A stretch of DNA of 64,000 nt from Eledone cirrhosa (GCA_964016885.1 OZ024743.1:16428972-16492971); one strand, 5' to 3'; counted from the stretch's first letter, positions 35,031 to 46,458 are shown. Numbers and translations are program-made. The notes: generated by a model not told the origin, from the letters alone.

Positions 35031-35352
35031 CCTGGCAAAGAACGGGAAAAAACGAATATAATATGTCATTATTTGGAGCGGTGAAAAACAATTACACGCA
35101 AAGACAAAACCACGTTTATGGTATAAAAGAAGTCATAGACTAATATCCTATTAGGTGGTTCATAGAGACGTTCTCTGGCAATGAACTGAAAAAACGAAAA
35201 TAATACGTCATATGTGGAGCGGGGAGAACATTTGCACGCAAAGACAACACCACGTAAATGGTATAACTGAAGTCGTAGACTAAAGTTCTAACTAGGAAAC
35301 CGAATGAATCTCGGCTTCAGAGTTAAAAATAAAGTAAATAAAATACAGAGGA
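35031..35352 (+). repeat. PLE terminal-repeat fragment with internal duplication and TATA motif
   Basis: A block of about 140 bp occurs twice (GGTATAAAAGAAGTCATAGA at about 35119 and GGTATAACTGAAGTCGTAGA at about 35259). 35099-35352 is inverted relative to 36790-37041. TATAAAAG suggests a promoter in the terminal repeat. Confidence 0.7.
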
Positions 35353-36063
35353 AATAACGGAAATAAAAGACCATGTGACCTCTGCGCCGAATACAAACAC
35401 TTGGAGATCCTAGCTAGGGCTAGATCGTATAACGGAAATAAAACACCATGTGACCTCTGCGCCGAATACAAACACTGGGAGATCCTAGCTAGGCCTAGAT
35501 CGTATAACGGAATTAAAAGACTATGTGAACTCTGCGCCGAATACAAACACTGGGAGATCCTAGCTAGGCCTAGATCGTATAACGGAAATAAAAGACCATG
35601 TGACCTCTGCGCCGAATACAAACACTGGGAGATCCTAGCTTGGGCTAGATCGTATAACAGAAATAAAAGACCATGTGACCTCTGCGCCAAATAAAAACAC
35701 TGGAAGATCCTAGCTAGGGTTAGATCGTATAACGGAAATAAAACACCATGTGACCTCTACGCCGAATACAAACACTGGGAGATCCTAGCTAGGCCTAGAT
35801 CGTATAACGGAAATAAAAGAGCACGTGACCTCTGCGCCGAATACAAACACTGGGAGTTCCTAGCCAGGGCTAGATCGTATAACAGAAATAAAAGACCATG
35901 TGACCTCTGCGCCGAATACAAACACTGGAATATCCTAGCTAGGGTTAGATCGTATAACGGAAATACAAGACTATGTGACCTCTGCGCCGTATACAAACAC
36001 TGGGAGATCCTACCTAGGGCTAGATCGTATAACAGAAATAAAAGACCATACGATCTCTGCGCC
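35345..36063 (+). repeat. 75-bp minisatellite made of GIY-YIG coding sequence, ten copies
   Basis: The block GACCTCTGCGCC (or a near version) occurs at 35377, 35452, 35527, 35602, 35677, 35752, 35827, 35902, 35977 and 36052, exactly 75 bp apart. Each unit translates to about 25 residues, HWEILARxRSYNGNK followed by RPCDLCAEYK, which is the C-terminal part of the GIY-YIG domain of the PLE copy at 23.8 kb. 75 is a multiple of three, so the frame passes from unit to unit, broken by a stop in unit 5. The first open stretch runs 35401-35694. Confidence 0.9.
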
Positions 36064-36270
36064 GCTGAGGCCTGGAAATATTCTACGCCAAAGCCCGCAT
36101 CTTAAACAAAAAATCTGAGGCAATTTCGGCTTGTAAACAAATTTCACAAAACTTTCCTGTATTACAGCCCCACATTATACCCTAACGGATAGTACGAACT
36201 ATACGCGGATATTTTACATCTTCATGTGGGAGCTAATTATATGTTATGTTTATACCATTACTTATTTGTA
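36064..36270 (+). pseudogene. PLE C-terminal end and 3' UTR after the minisatellite
   Basis: Matches 23852-24060 closely (GCTGAGGCCTGGAAATA, AATTTCGGCTTGTAAACA, CCTAACGGATAGTACGA), i.e. the end of the GIY-YIG protein and its 3' UTR. Confidence 0.85.
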
Positions 36271-36789
36271 TAGGTAAGTATATAATACCTGTATGTTCTG
36301 TAAAGGTACGTATACTTTTTCGTACGTATATTTGATTGTATATGTTATGGCGTATATATTATATATTCTGGTACATATGCTTTTGGTTATGTGTATACGT
36401 GAGTTTTGTGTTTGTGTGAGTATGCGGGTTCGTACGTATGTAGGGTGTATGTATATGTGTACTTTGTGTTTGGGTTGACGTCGTCTACGAACATATGTGT
36501 ATTTACATGTAGGTATGCGTGTGCGCTGTTATATACGTATTTATTTATATACGTTTATTTAATTATATGTATACACGCACACACACACATATATATATAT
36601 TCTTTTCATATATATTTTATGTATATTTGGTGTATACATTCGTATGCATGCGGGTACAGGTGTTGGTGTGGGCTCTGTATGTGCGTTTTTTTGTGTACGC
36701 GCATGTATTTGTACACCTATGGCGAGTATTTTCGCGTATGATTGTGTATGTACGTATATGGATGCGTGTATGTATTTATTTAATTTCAA
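36271..36789. repeat. Degenerate TATG/TGTA-rich simple sequence
   Basis: Mixed TATA, TGTG and TACG runs, no coding signature. Confidence 0.6.
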
Positions 36790-37041
36790 TTATCTCTGCA
36801 TTTTATTTACTTTATTCTTAACTCTGAAGCCGATAATCATTCGGTGTCCTAGTTAGAATTTCTACGACTTCAGTTACACCATTTACGTGGTTTTGTCTTT
36901 GCGTGCAATTGTTCTCCTCGCATCACATATGACGTATTATCTTCGTTGTTTCCGTTCATTGCCAGAGAACGTCTCTATAAGCCATCTAATAGAATATTAG
37001 TCTACGACTTCTTTTATACCATAAACGTGGTTTTGTCTTTG
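36790..37041 (-). repeat. Inverted PLE terminal-repeat fragment
   Basis: Reverse complement of 35099-35352, including ACGTGGTTTTGTCTTTG and the inverted TATA motif. It abuts the N-terminal region of the canonical PLE. Confidence 0.8.
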
Positions 37042-38640
37042 ATTCAACAGAATCAGAAAGAATTATAAAGGAGATATCATCGAAATTATCAACACTTATC
37101 ACGATGATGGACACACAATCCTCTATTTTAAAGGAAATAGAAAAACAATCTACAGACGGAAAACTTATAACTGAACATATAAACTCTGAAATTAAGAATT
37201 TAGCTGAAATTATACCAACAGTTATCAAAGATACAAGAGAAAGCCTACCACAACCCCCTTCGTGTCAGAAATAAACGAAAGAAATTTGGAAAACAAAACA
37301 CATCGAATAAGAAAAGAAATGTGGAAGACATGGAAAAAATTCCTTAACATAAGAAAACAAAATTTCTGGAAGGCATACAAATGCGAAAAGTATGTCGAAA
37401 CACATTCGAAATGGCTCTCTCTAACGGCACCCATACTGCCTCGTAAATACCTAATTACAGAAATTGCAGGAGAACCAGAAGAAGAAACAAAACTCCGATG
37501 GGAACTTACATTGACAATATTCAGGACCGACATCTCCATTTCTGAATGTAAACAATCCCGCTACAAAGCCAAATATGAAGCTATTGATGACCAAATTGAA
37601 GTTGAAATTCAAAGCTAACGACTGGTATTATAGCTGAAAAACTCCGAGAACTATGGATCAGAGATATCTCAAAAGAAGAAAACAAATCAAGAAAGGTATG
37701 GCAGCAGAAACAATTATTTCTCGACGAATATGCTGCAAATTACGGTAAAGACTCTGGAACCCTGAGAAAAAGCATTAAAAGTGGACAATCTCATCAACAC
37801 AACATACGCCAGAACACGTGCCAACACAAACACTCACATTACCTTGAATCAAAGAAGAACTACGGTAATAACTCTTCGCTTTTTCTACAAAAACACCCTA
37901 ACGCACACAACATGAACAAAAAGCACAAACACAATAGATATTATTTTGACCAGACCATGAGAAGTAGTAAAACCAGGAGATCATTCTCAAGATCTCAACA
38001 GAGACTACCCGCAAGGAACGGGGAAACAAAACATAGAATAACCAGATCACTCTCAAGATCTCAACAGAGATTGCCCACAAGAAACTGGACGAAAAAACGA
38101 TATAAACCTGAAAGCAAACCTAGGTCATTTCCCCAGATTGTTAAAAATAATGCTAACAGGAAGAAAAATAATATACAGAATACCAAAAATAGGACAAAAT
38201 ACATAACGAAACCAAATATAATATCACGACCCAAAGTTCATCAAGCGAACACCAACAGGAATATAAATCCTGAACAGAGAAAAATCCATTTTTTAACGTC
38301 AGGACAACAAAAACCGGAAAAAGAAGAACTCCAGGATGAAATATACCCAAAACAACTGTACACGTAGATCCTAAAATAATTAATTTATCTAAAAAGAGAT
38401 CTTGACAATGATGAAATGCAAATTCTGTCAAAAGGACTGAATTCACACCGACTCCAACAGTCAACCACCAAGAACTGAAGGAGAATACCCAAGAATTCTG
38501 TCGAAAATTACGTCTTGTAGAATTCTTCGCTGATAAAAGTAATGAGAGTGATGAATAACTAGTAAAGAATAAATCAAATTTCACTCCGCCAAAAGGAAGA
38601 AATATCTATCTCGAGCAATACATTGACATCCTGTCTAAAT
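37042..38640 (+). pseudogene. Canonical PLE, N-terminal region with frameshifts
   Basis: Three reading-frame pieces: 37042-37270 (SERIIKEISSKLSTLI), 37262-37618 (KTHRIRKEMWKTWKKFLNI) and about 37620-38367, which reads ELWIRDISKEENKSRKVWQQ and then a basic Ser/Arg/Asn-rich stretch. In that stretch RSFSRSQQRLPARN and RSLSRSQQRLPTRN are an obvious internal duplication. Such a charged N-terminal extension precedes the RT in canonical PLEs. The pieces are not in one frame, so the copy is dead. Confidence 0.7.
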
Positions 38641-40600
38641 TTCCTCCTAGACGTAATATTAATGTTAGGCCAAACATTAACAAATCAGAAATGTCTGCAC
38701 TTAAACGTATACAAAATGATAAAACAATAATAATTAAACAAGCAGATAAAGGGGGTGCAGTTGTTATAATGGATACTGAATACTACAAGGATTTGGTTGA
38801 GGAACAACTGAAAGACACAACATTCTATCATGAAATACCGTCAAATATAGACCACAACATCATGAAGAAGATCAACAACCTGGCTTCAAAATACCACAAC
38901 TCACTTACTGATAAGGAAAGAGACTACATCACCAATTTTGAGCCAAAACCCAGCAACCTGTATGGCCTACCGAAAGTTCATAATCAAAAGAAATACAACT
39001 GGCAGTAAGAGAACAAAACAGTGAGTACATTAAATTATTACACCCAAAAGACTTAAAACTTAGACCTATTATAGCTGGTCCAACATGCCCCACCCACCGT
39101 CTAAGCGATTTTGTTGACATTATTTTGAAACCACTATGTATTCACATACACAGTTTCATCCGTGATGATATCGACTTCCTGTCCCATCTTCCCAAAACCA
39201 CGGAAACGAATTCACTTCTACTCAGTTTTCATGTGGTAAGCCTTTACACCAACATTACACATGATTTAGGAATAAAGGCGGTTAAATACTAGGTGGAAAA
39301 ACATAGAGAAGGGATTCCCATCAGATTCACAGCGCCATTTATATTAGACGCAGTTAAACTTATTCTGGAAAACAACACTTTCTTCTTCAATGGAAAGAAT
39401 TACATCCGAATTAGAGGCACAGCGATGGAAACGAAGTTTGCTCCCGTTTACGCGAACTCTGTAATGGGATACTTAGAACAACAACTCTACCAAGAAATAC
39501 AAGAAAAATATAGTACTGACTTTAGAAAGTACATTGAAAAATCTTGGAAGAGATACCTTGACGACTGTTTCATCATCTGGACAGAATCTCTAGATACTCT
39601 GGATGAGTTCAATATCCTCCTGAATAACCTACACCCATCTCTCCAATTCACAAAAGAGATGAGTAGGACCAAATTACCATTCCTAGATATAATGATAATC
39701 AAAAACGACACCACCATTACCACGGATATATATTATAAACACACAGACACCCATCAATATCTGAATTTTAAGTCGTGCCATCCACCTCATACAAATCGCA
39801 ATATCCCATACTGCCTAGCCAGAATAATTTGTACCATTGTAGAAGATACGAATACCAGGTACAGCCGCCTAACAGAACTAAGAGAATTTTTGCTCAAACA
39901 AAAATACCCATCTCTACTTATAGAAAATGGCATACAGCGGGCTATAAAAATACCTATACAACCACTTAGGACAACCCAAGGAAGAAGAAACCAAGAACTG
40001 GTCATACCATTTATAATGAGATACAACCCATGTCACCAGAATATCTTCAACACTGCCAAAGCAAACCTACCGATCATTGCTCAAAGTAATGAATTAAAAG
40101 GCTTAATCACAGATCGATCTTTGACTCTTAGTAAAAGACAGCCGAAAAAGTTGAAGCAATTACTAACAAAAGCAAAGTTTGACCTTAACAACAAAGACCA
40201 ATCATTCACTGTATCTAAATGCAATGATAGTCGATGCGGCACATGTCAATCCCTACACGCCGGTCAATATATGAAAACAAAAACTGGAAAAATATTCCCA
40301 AATGCAATTATGAACTGCAAAAGCAGAAATCTAATTTACTGCATTAAATGCCCGAATTGTGAAGAACTATATGTCGGTCAAACTGGAAATGCACTATCGG
40401 AACGTGCACGGGTACACCGTCAACAAATCAGAGACCCACATGTCCGTTAGATACCCCTAAGTAACCATCTAGCAACATGTGGTCAGGGAATATTTATAAT
40501 ATTCCCATTCTACAAATTACACAGCCCGAGTGAAATCAAGAGAAAAATCAAAGAAAAGAATGTTATTGATAAATTCAAACCCAAGCTAAATGAACAATAA
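38641..40600 (+). pseudogene. Canonical PLE, RT (YLDD) and GIY-YIG endonuclease, inactivated
   Basis: 38691-39008 contains KTIIIKQADKGGAVVIMD and NLYGLPKVHN (RT fingers). After a one-base shift at about 39000 come LKLRPIIAGPTCPTHRLS and LLLSFHVVSLYTNI, where the motif A Asp is His (codon 39230-39232). A TAG at 39290-39292 stands where Trp is usual (AVKYW). 39293-40450 then encodes GTAMETKFAPVYANS (motif B), RYLDDCFIIW (motif C), LPFLDIMI, the Cys-rich CNDSRCGTCQSL and GIY-YIG (LIYCIKCPNCEELYVGQTGN, ERARVHRQQI). A TAG at 40448 interrupts the last 50 codons, which continue in frame (SNHLATCGQGIFIIF) to 40600. The motif A loss alone would abolish polymerisation. Confidence 0.92.
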
Positions 40601-40639
40601 TAACGCTTAGGGGTATTACTTCTACTACCACTATGACTA

Positions 40640-40647
40640 CGACCACT

Positions 40648-40692
<45 letters not shown>

Positions 40693-40705
40693 AATAATAA
40701 TAATA
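40640..40705. repeat. (CAA)n(TAA)n microsatellite in the PLE 3' UTR
   Basis: CAACAA repeats followed by TAATAA. Confidence 0.95.
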
Positions 40706-40859
40706 AAAGTGATGTTGATGGTGATGATTAATAGAAAATGCTATTTTCATCATTTCTAAAAATAGCAAAACAATTGATGCTTTGGATATGATCAATTATT
40801 GGTCGTTAGACATGCTCAACCAACCGTGACGCTTAAACCAATCAGCTTTAGTAATTCAG

Positions 40860-40975
40860 CGAAACTACACACTGATTGGTCGAAATACAGTTTGCAGGGC
40901 TTAGCATTCTGGAGCCACTTTTCCCTGTATAAAATGTATAAAAGGTAGGAAATTTACCCATCTTATTACAGTTGA
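40860..40975 (+). promoter_or_regulatory. PLE terminal-repeat promoter candidate
   Basis: CCAAT-type boxes in both orientations (AACCAATCAG about 40837, TGATTGGTCG about 40873) precede TATAAAATGTATAAAAGG at 40928-40945. The hammerhead-like motif lies about 65 bp downstream, as in PLE terminal repeats. Confidence 0.5.
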
Positions 40976-41006
40976 AAATTGCAAACTTGTCTGTCACCAC
41001 ATATTA

Positions 41007-41045
41007 TGAACCCGAAGATTGCGAAAGCATGAAAGTACTTGTTCA
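41007..41045 (+). ncRNA. Type I hammerhead-like ribozyme of the canonical PLE
   Basis: Stem I TGAAC/GTTCA (41007-41011 with 41041-41045), core CCGAAGA, stem II TTGC-GAAA-GCAT, GAAA (41031-41034), palindromic stem III AGTACT, U at the cleavage position. One core departure: C at the U4 position. Its architecture is the same as in the 466-bp repeat. Confidence 0.6.
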
Positions 41046-41158
41046 ATTAACACTTAGAATTTAATATTCCATCATACTATTTCATTATAATACCATTATC
41101 AATTTTAAAGGATTGTAAATAAAACGAGTAAATCAGACAACGTTGGAATTCCTCTTAT

Positions 41159-41160
<2 letters not shown>

Positions 41161-41240
<80 letters not shown>
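41161..41240. repeat. (TA)n(TG)n microsatellite
   Basis: TA run ending with TGTGTG. Confidence 0.95.
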
Positions 41241-41242
<2 letters not shown>

Positions 41243-41574
41243 TGGTTAGATTATCAATATTAGTATTATTGGGGCACTCACTGATGAATTATAGGAGCCC
41301 ACTTGAATATATATCTATTGATGGTATACAAGCTCCTACATAAATTGGTATAATTTCACCCAAATTGTAGGAATCCTATAATGAAACGAGATGTCCGTCT
41401 GGGAAGAGATATATTAGATATGTTTCATTTTAAATAATACACCCAATTTTCGACGCAATACAATTTAGTTAGCACCCCGAATACATAATTGGGAATATAA
41501 TCAGTTATTTCCTAATGTTGTTGATTGTGTTGGCATTTGGCCGGATTATCGCTAAAAAGCTTTCTCCGATATTG

Positions 41575-41762
<188 letters not shown>

Positions 41763-41825
41763 ATAAATTTAATCTGAGTTTCAGATTACATTTATTGTAT
41801 TCAGCAATGTAGTCCTAGATTTTAT

Positions 41826-41836
41826 ATATATATAAG

Positions 41837-41908
<72 letters not shown>
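41826..41908. repeat. (TA)n microsatellite bordering the 466-bp array
   Basis: TA run directly before the first unit. Confidence 0.95.
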
Positions 41909-41910
<2 letters not shown>

Positions 41911-42205
41911 TTGTAATATAATGAAACGAAATTTCATTTCTCACTCTTAGTACGGCACTTACTTAAATGTAAGTATGTATGTATACGTACATACATATAT
42001 GTATACAGACGTACAGTAGCATGCATATATATATATATATATATACATATATACATACAGGTACACATATATATATGTACGTATCAGTTTAGCGAACGTT
42101 TATTATACCGCCCGCTTTGTTCGTTTGTAAACAAGCGAACAGCCTGATTTATGCCATACGGTGTTAAGGCAACCACGTCACCTTTTTGTTCAACATTGAC
42201 ACAAG

Positions 42206-42250
42206 AACGATGTACTAGTTTCAAGCTTGTTAGCTATCATCAGCACCGTA
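42206..42250 (-). ncRNA. Type I hammerhead ribozyme, block 1 unit 1
   Basis: Complete core CTGATGA, stem II, GAAA, ACTAGT. Stem I is 6 bp because the outermost pair is T-T. Confidence 0.75.
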
Positions 42251-42487
42251 TACCCTTCTGCCAGATAGTTGAACGCTCGAAAGTATATACTTTCCTTATG
42301 AAAATTAACGGCTGAGCAGCCTAATTTGCATATCGAGTGAGTTAAGTCGGCCAGGCGTACCGAAAACGATAAGTTGTAATATAATGAAACGAAATTTCAT
42401 TTCTCACTCTTATAACGGCACTTACTTAAATATAAGTATGTATGTATACGTACATACATATATGTATACAGACGTACAGTAGCATGC

Positions 42488-42518
<31 letters not shown>

Positions 42519-42672
42519 TACATACAGGTACACATATATACATGTACGTATCAGTTTTACGAACGTTTATTATAACGCCCGCTTTGTTCGTTTGTAAACA
42601 AGCGAACAGCCTGATTTATACCATACGGTGTTAAGGCAACCACGTCACCTTTTTGTTCAACACTGACACACG

Positions 42673-42717
42673 AAGGATGTACAAGTTTCAAGCTTGTTAG
42701 CTATCATCAGCACCGTA
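42673..42717 (-). ncRNA. Hammerhead ribozyme, degenerate, block 1 unit 2
   Basis: Core CTGATGA is kept, but stem III reads ACTTGT and stem I has a CATCC change, so it is probably weakened. Confidence 0.55.
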
Positions 42718-43130
42718 TACCCTTCTGCCAGATAGTTGAACGTTCGAAAGTATATTCTTTCCTTATGAAAATTAACGGCTGAGCAGCCTAATTTGCATAT
42801 CGAGTGAGTTAAGTCGGCCAGGCGTACCGAAAACGATAAGTTGAAATATAATGAAACGAAATTTCATTTCTCACTCTTAGACGGCACTTACTTAAATGTA
42901 AGTATGTATGTATACGTACATACATATATGTATACAGACGTACAGTAGCATGCATATATATATATATATACATATATACATACAGGTACACATATATATA
43001 TGTACGTATCAGTTTAGCGAACGTTTATTATAACGCCCGCTTTGTTGGTTTGTAACCAAGCGAACAGCCTGATTTATGCCATACGGTGTTAAGGCAACCA
43101 CGTCACCTTTTTGTTCAACACTGACACAAG

Positions 43131-43175
43131 AACGATGTACTAGTTTCAAGCTTGTTAGCTATCATCAGCACCGTT
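43131..43175 (-). ncRNA. Type I hammerhead ribozyme, block 1 unit 3
   Basis: Identical to the 466-bp core-array version: stem I AACGGTG/CATCGTT, CTGATGA, AGCT/AGCT, GAAA, ACTAGT. Confidence 0.8.
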
Positions 43176-43409
43176 TACCCTTCTGCCAGATAGTTGAACG
43201 TTCGAAAGTATATACTTTCCTTATGAAAATTAACGGCTGAGCAGCCTAATTTGCATATCGAGTGAGTTAAGTCGGCCAGGCGTACCGAAAACGATAAGTT
43301 GTAATATAATGAAACGAAATTTCATTTCTCACTCTTAGTACGGCACTTACTTAAATGTAAGTATGTATGTATACGTACATACATATATGTATACAGACGT
43401 ACAGTAGCA

Positions 43410-43447
<38 letters not shown>

Positions 43448-43487
43448 CATATATACATACAGGTACACATACATATATGTACGTATG

Positions 43488-43898
43488 AAACAAAATTATA
43501 AGTAAGTGCCGTAAAGAGTGAGAAATGAAATTTCGTTTCATTATATTACAACTTATCATTTTCGGTACGCCTGGCCGACTTAACTCACTCGATATGCAAA
43601 TTAGGCTGCTCAGCCGTTAATTTTCATAAGGAAAGTATATACTTTCGAACGTTCAACTATCTGGCAGAAGGGTATACGGGGCTGATGATAGCTAACAAGC
43701 TTGAAACTAGTACATCGTTCCTGTGTCAGTGTTGAACAAAAAGGTGACGTGGTTGACTTAACACCGTATGGCATAAATCAGGCTGTTCGTTTGTTTACAA
43801 ACGAACAAAGCGGGCGTTATAATAAACGTTCGCTAAACTGATACGTACATATATATATATGTGTACCTGTATGTATATATGTATATATATATATATAT
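43488..43898 (+). repeat. 466-family array, block 2: one inverted diverged unit
   Basis: Opposite orientation to block 1. It starts within the TAAGTAAGTGCCGTA segment and runs to a TA-rich hinge at 43878-43898, after which orientation flips again. Confidence 0.85.
43675..43719 (+). ncRNA. Hammerhead ribozyme, degenerate, block 2
   Basis: Core intact, but stem I reads TACGGGG against CATCGTT, which breaks a pair next to the core. Confidence 0.55.
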
Positions 43899-44139
43899 AT
43901 GTAAGTATGCATGTATACGTACATACATATATGTATACAGACGTACAGTAGCATGCACATATATATATATATATACATATATACATACATATGCATACAG
44001 GTACACATACATATATGCACGTATCAGTTTAGCGGCGCTAACGTCGCTTTGTTCGTTTGTAAACAAACTGAACAGCCTGAATTTATGCCATACGGTGTTA
44101 AGGCAACCACGTCACCTTTTTGTTCAACACTGACACAGG

Positions 44140-44184
44140 AACGATGTACTAGTTTCAAGCTTGTTAGCTATCATCAGCACCGTT
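44140..44184 (-). ncRNA. Type I hammerhead ribozyme, block 3 unit 1
   Basis: Stem I AACGGTG/CATCGTT (7 pairs, one G-U), CTGATGA, stem II AGCT-AACA-AGCT beside a U-U, GAAA, ACTAGT, A17. Predicted cleavage between 44147 and 44146. Confidence 0.85.
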
Positions 44185-44605
44185 TACCCATCTGCCAGAT
44201 AGTTGAACGTTCGAAAGTATATACTTTCCTTATGAAAATTAACGGCTGAGCAGCCTAATTTGCATATTGAGTGAGTTAAATCGGTCAGGCATACCGAAAA
44301 CGATAAATTGAAACAAAATGAAAACGAAATTTCATTTCTCACTCTTAGTATGGCACTTACTTAAATGTAAGTATGCATGTATACGTACATACATATATGT
44401 ATACAGACGTACAGTAGCATGCACATATATATATATATATACATATATACATACATATGCATACAGGTACACATACATATATGCACGTATCAGTTTAGCG
44501 GCGCTAACGTCGCTTTGTTCGTTTGTAAACAAACTGAACAGCCTGAATTTATGCCATACGGTGTTAAGGCAACCACGTCACCTTTTTGTTCAACACTGAC
44601 ACAGG

Positions 44606-44650
44606 AACGATGTACTAGTTTCAAGCTTGTTAGCTATCATCAGCACCGTT
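44606..44650 (-). ncRNA. Type I hammerhead ribozyme, block 3 unit 2
   Basis: Identical motif 466 bp further on. Confidence 0.85.
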
Positions 44651-45071
44651 TACCCATCTGCCAGATAGTTGAACGTTCGAAAGTATATACTTTCCTTATG
44701 AAAATTAACGGCTGAGCAGCCTAATTTGCATATTGAGTGAGTTAAATCGGTCAGGCATACCGAAAACGATAAATTGAAACAAAATGAAAACGAAATTTCA
44801 TTTCTCACTCTTAGTATGGCACTTACTTAAATGTAAGTATGCATGTATACGTACATACATATATGTATACAGACGTACAGTAGCATGCACATATATATAT
44901 ATATATACATATATACATACATATGCATACAGGTACACATACATATATGCACGTATCAGTTTAGCGGCGCTAACGTCGCTTTGTTCGTTTGTAAACAAAC
45001 TGAACAGCCTGAATTTATGCCATACGGTGTTAAGGCAACCACGTCACCTTTTTGTTCAACACTGACACAGG

Positions 45072-45116
45072 AACGATGTACTAGTTTCAAGCTTGTTAGC
45101 TATCATCAGCACCGTT
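45072..45116 (-). ncRNA. Type I hammerhead ribozyme, block 3 unit 3
   Basis: Identical motif. Confidence 0.85.
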
Positions 45117-45537
45117 TACCCATCTGCCAGATAGTTGAACGTTCGAAAGTATATACTTTCCTTATGAAAATTAACGGCTGAGCAGCCTAATTTGCATATT
45201 GAGTGAGTTAAATCGGTCAGGCATACCGAAAACGATAAATTGAAACAAAATGAAAACGAAATTTCATTTCTCACTCTTAGTATGGCACTTACTTAAATGT
45301 AAGTATGCATGTATACGTACATACATATATGTATACAGACGTACAGTAGCATGCACATATATATATATATATACATATATACATACATATGCATACAGGT
45401 ACACATACATATATGCACGTATCAGTTTAGCGGCGCTAACGTCGCTTTGTTCGTTTGTAAACAAACTGAACAGCCTGAATTTATGCCATACGGTGTTAAG
45501 GCAACCACGTCACCTTTTTGTTCAACACTGACACAGG

Positions 45538-45582
45538 AACGATGTACTAGTTTCAAGCTTGTTAGCTATCATCAGCACCGTT
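45538..45582 (-). ncRNA. Type I hammerhead ribozyme, block 3 unit 4
   Basis: Identical motif; last before the palindrome centre. Confidence 0.85.
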
Positions 45583-45866
45583 TACCCATCTGCCAGATAG
45601 TTGAACGTTCGAAAGTATATACTTTCCTTATGAAAATTAACGGCTGAGCAGCCTAATTTGCATATTGAGTGAGTTAAATCGGTCAGGCATACCGAAAACG
45701 ATAAATTGAAACAAAATGAAAACGTCTGTATACATATATGTATGTACGTATACATGCATACTTACATTTAAGTAAGTGCCATACTAAGAGTGAGAAATGA
45801 AATTTCGTTTTCATTTTGTTTCAATTTATCGTTTTCGGTATGCCTGACCGATTTAACTCACTCAAT

Positions 45867-45914
45867 ATGCAAATTAGGCTGCTCAGCCGTTAATTTTCAT
45901 AAGGAAAGTATATA
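45867..45914 (+). promoter_or_regulatory. Octamer plus TATA module of the 466-bp unit (example in unit 1 of block 4)
   Basis: ATGCAAAT at 45867-45874 (exact octamer consensus) and TATATA at 45909-45914 inside GAAAGTATATACTTTC. The ribozyme starts 34 bp after the TATA. The same order and spacing occur in every unit and in the older 10.6-kb subfamily, which suggests an internal promoter. Confidence 0.45.
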
Positions 45915-45947
45915 CTTTCGAACGTTCAACTATCTGGCAGATGGGTA

Positions 45948-45992
45948 AACGGTGCTGATGATAGCTAACAAGCTTGAAACTAGTACATCGTT
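45948..45992 (+). ncRNA. Type I hammerhead ribozyme, block 4 unit 1
   Basis: AACGGTG (45948-45954), CTGATGA (45955-45961), stem II to 45975, GAAACTAGTA, CATCGTT to 45992. Predicted cleavage after 45985. Confidence 0.85.
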
Positions 45993-46413
45993 CCTGTGTC
46001 AGTGTTGAACAAAAAGGTGACGTGGTTGCCTTAACACCGTATGGCATAAATTCAGGCTGTTCAGTTTGTTTACAAACGAACAAAGCGACGTTAGCGCCGC
46101 TAAACTGATACGTGCATATATGTATGTGTACCTGTATGCATATGTATGTATATATGTATATATATATATATATGTGCATGCTACTGTACGTCTGTATACA
46201 TATATGTATGTACGTATACATGCATACTTACATTTAAGTAAGTGCCATACTAAGAGTGAGAAATGAAATTTCGTTTTCATTTTGTTTCAATTTATCGTTT
46301 TCGGTATGCCTGACCGATTTAACTCACTCAATATGCAAATTAGGCTGCTCAGCCGTTAATTTTCATAAGGAAAGTATATACTTTCGAACGTTCAACTATC
46401 TGGCAGATGGGTA

Positions 46414-46458
46414 AACGGTGCTGATGATAGCTAACAAGCTTGAAACTAGTACATCGTT
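46414..46458 (+). ncRNA. Type I hammerhead ribozyme, block 4 unit 2
   Basis: Identical motif. Confidence 0.85.

Larger units (their letters stand above)
41909..43487 (-). repeat. 466-family array, block 1: three and a half diverged units, ribozyme on minus strand
   Basis: ATGAAACGAAATTTCATTTC starts units at 41921, 42384, 42851 and 43309, spacings 463, 467 and 458. The units differ from each other and from the 466-bp core array by scattered changes. The last unit is cut at 43487, where orientation flips. Confidence 0.9.
43899..45727 (-). repeat. 466-bp array, block 3: four near-identical units, ribozyme on minus strand
   Basis: Exact 466-bp period (for example AACGATGTAC at 44140, 44606, 45072, 45538). 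I saw no substitutions between units by eye. Each contains, on the ribozyme strand, ATGCAAAT, GGCTGCTCAGCC (hairpin), GAAAGTATATACTTTC, GAACGTTC, then the ribozyme. Confidence 0.95.
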
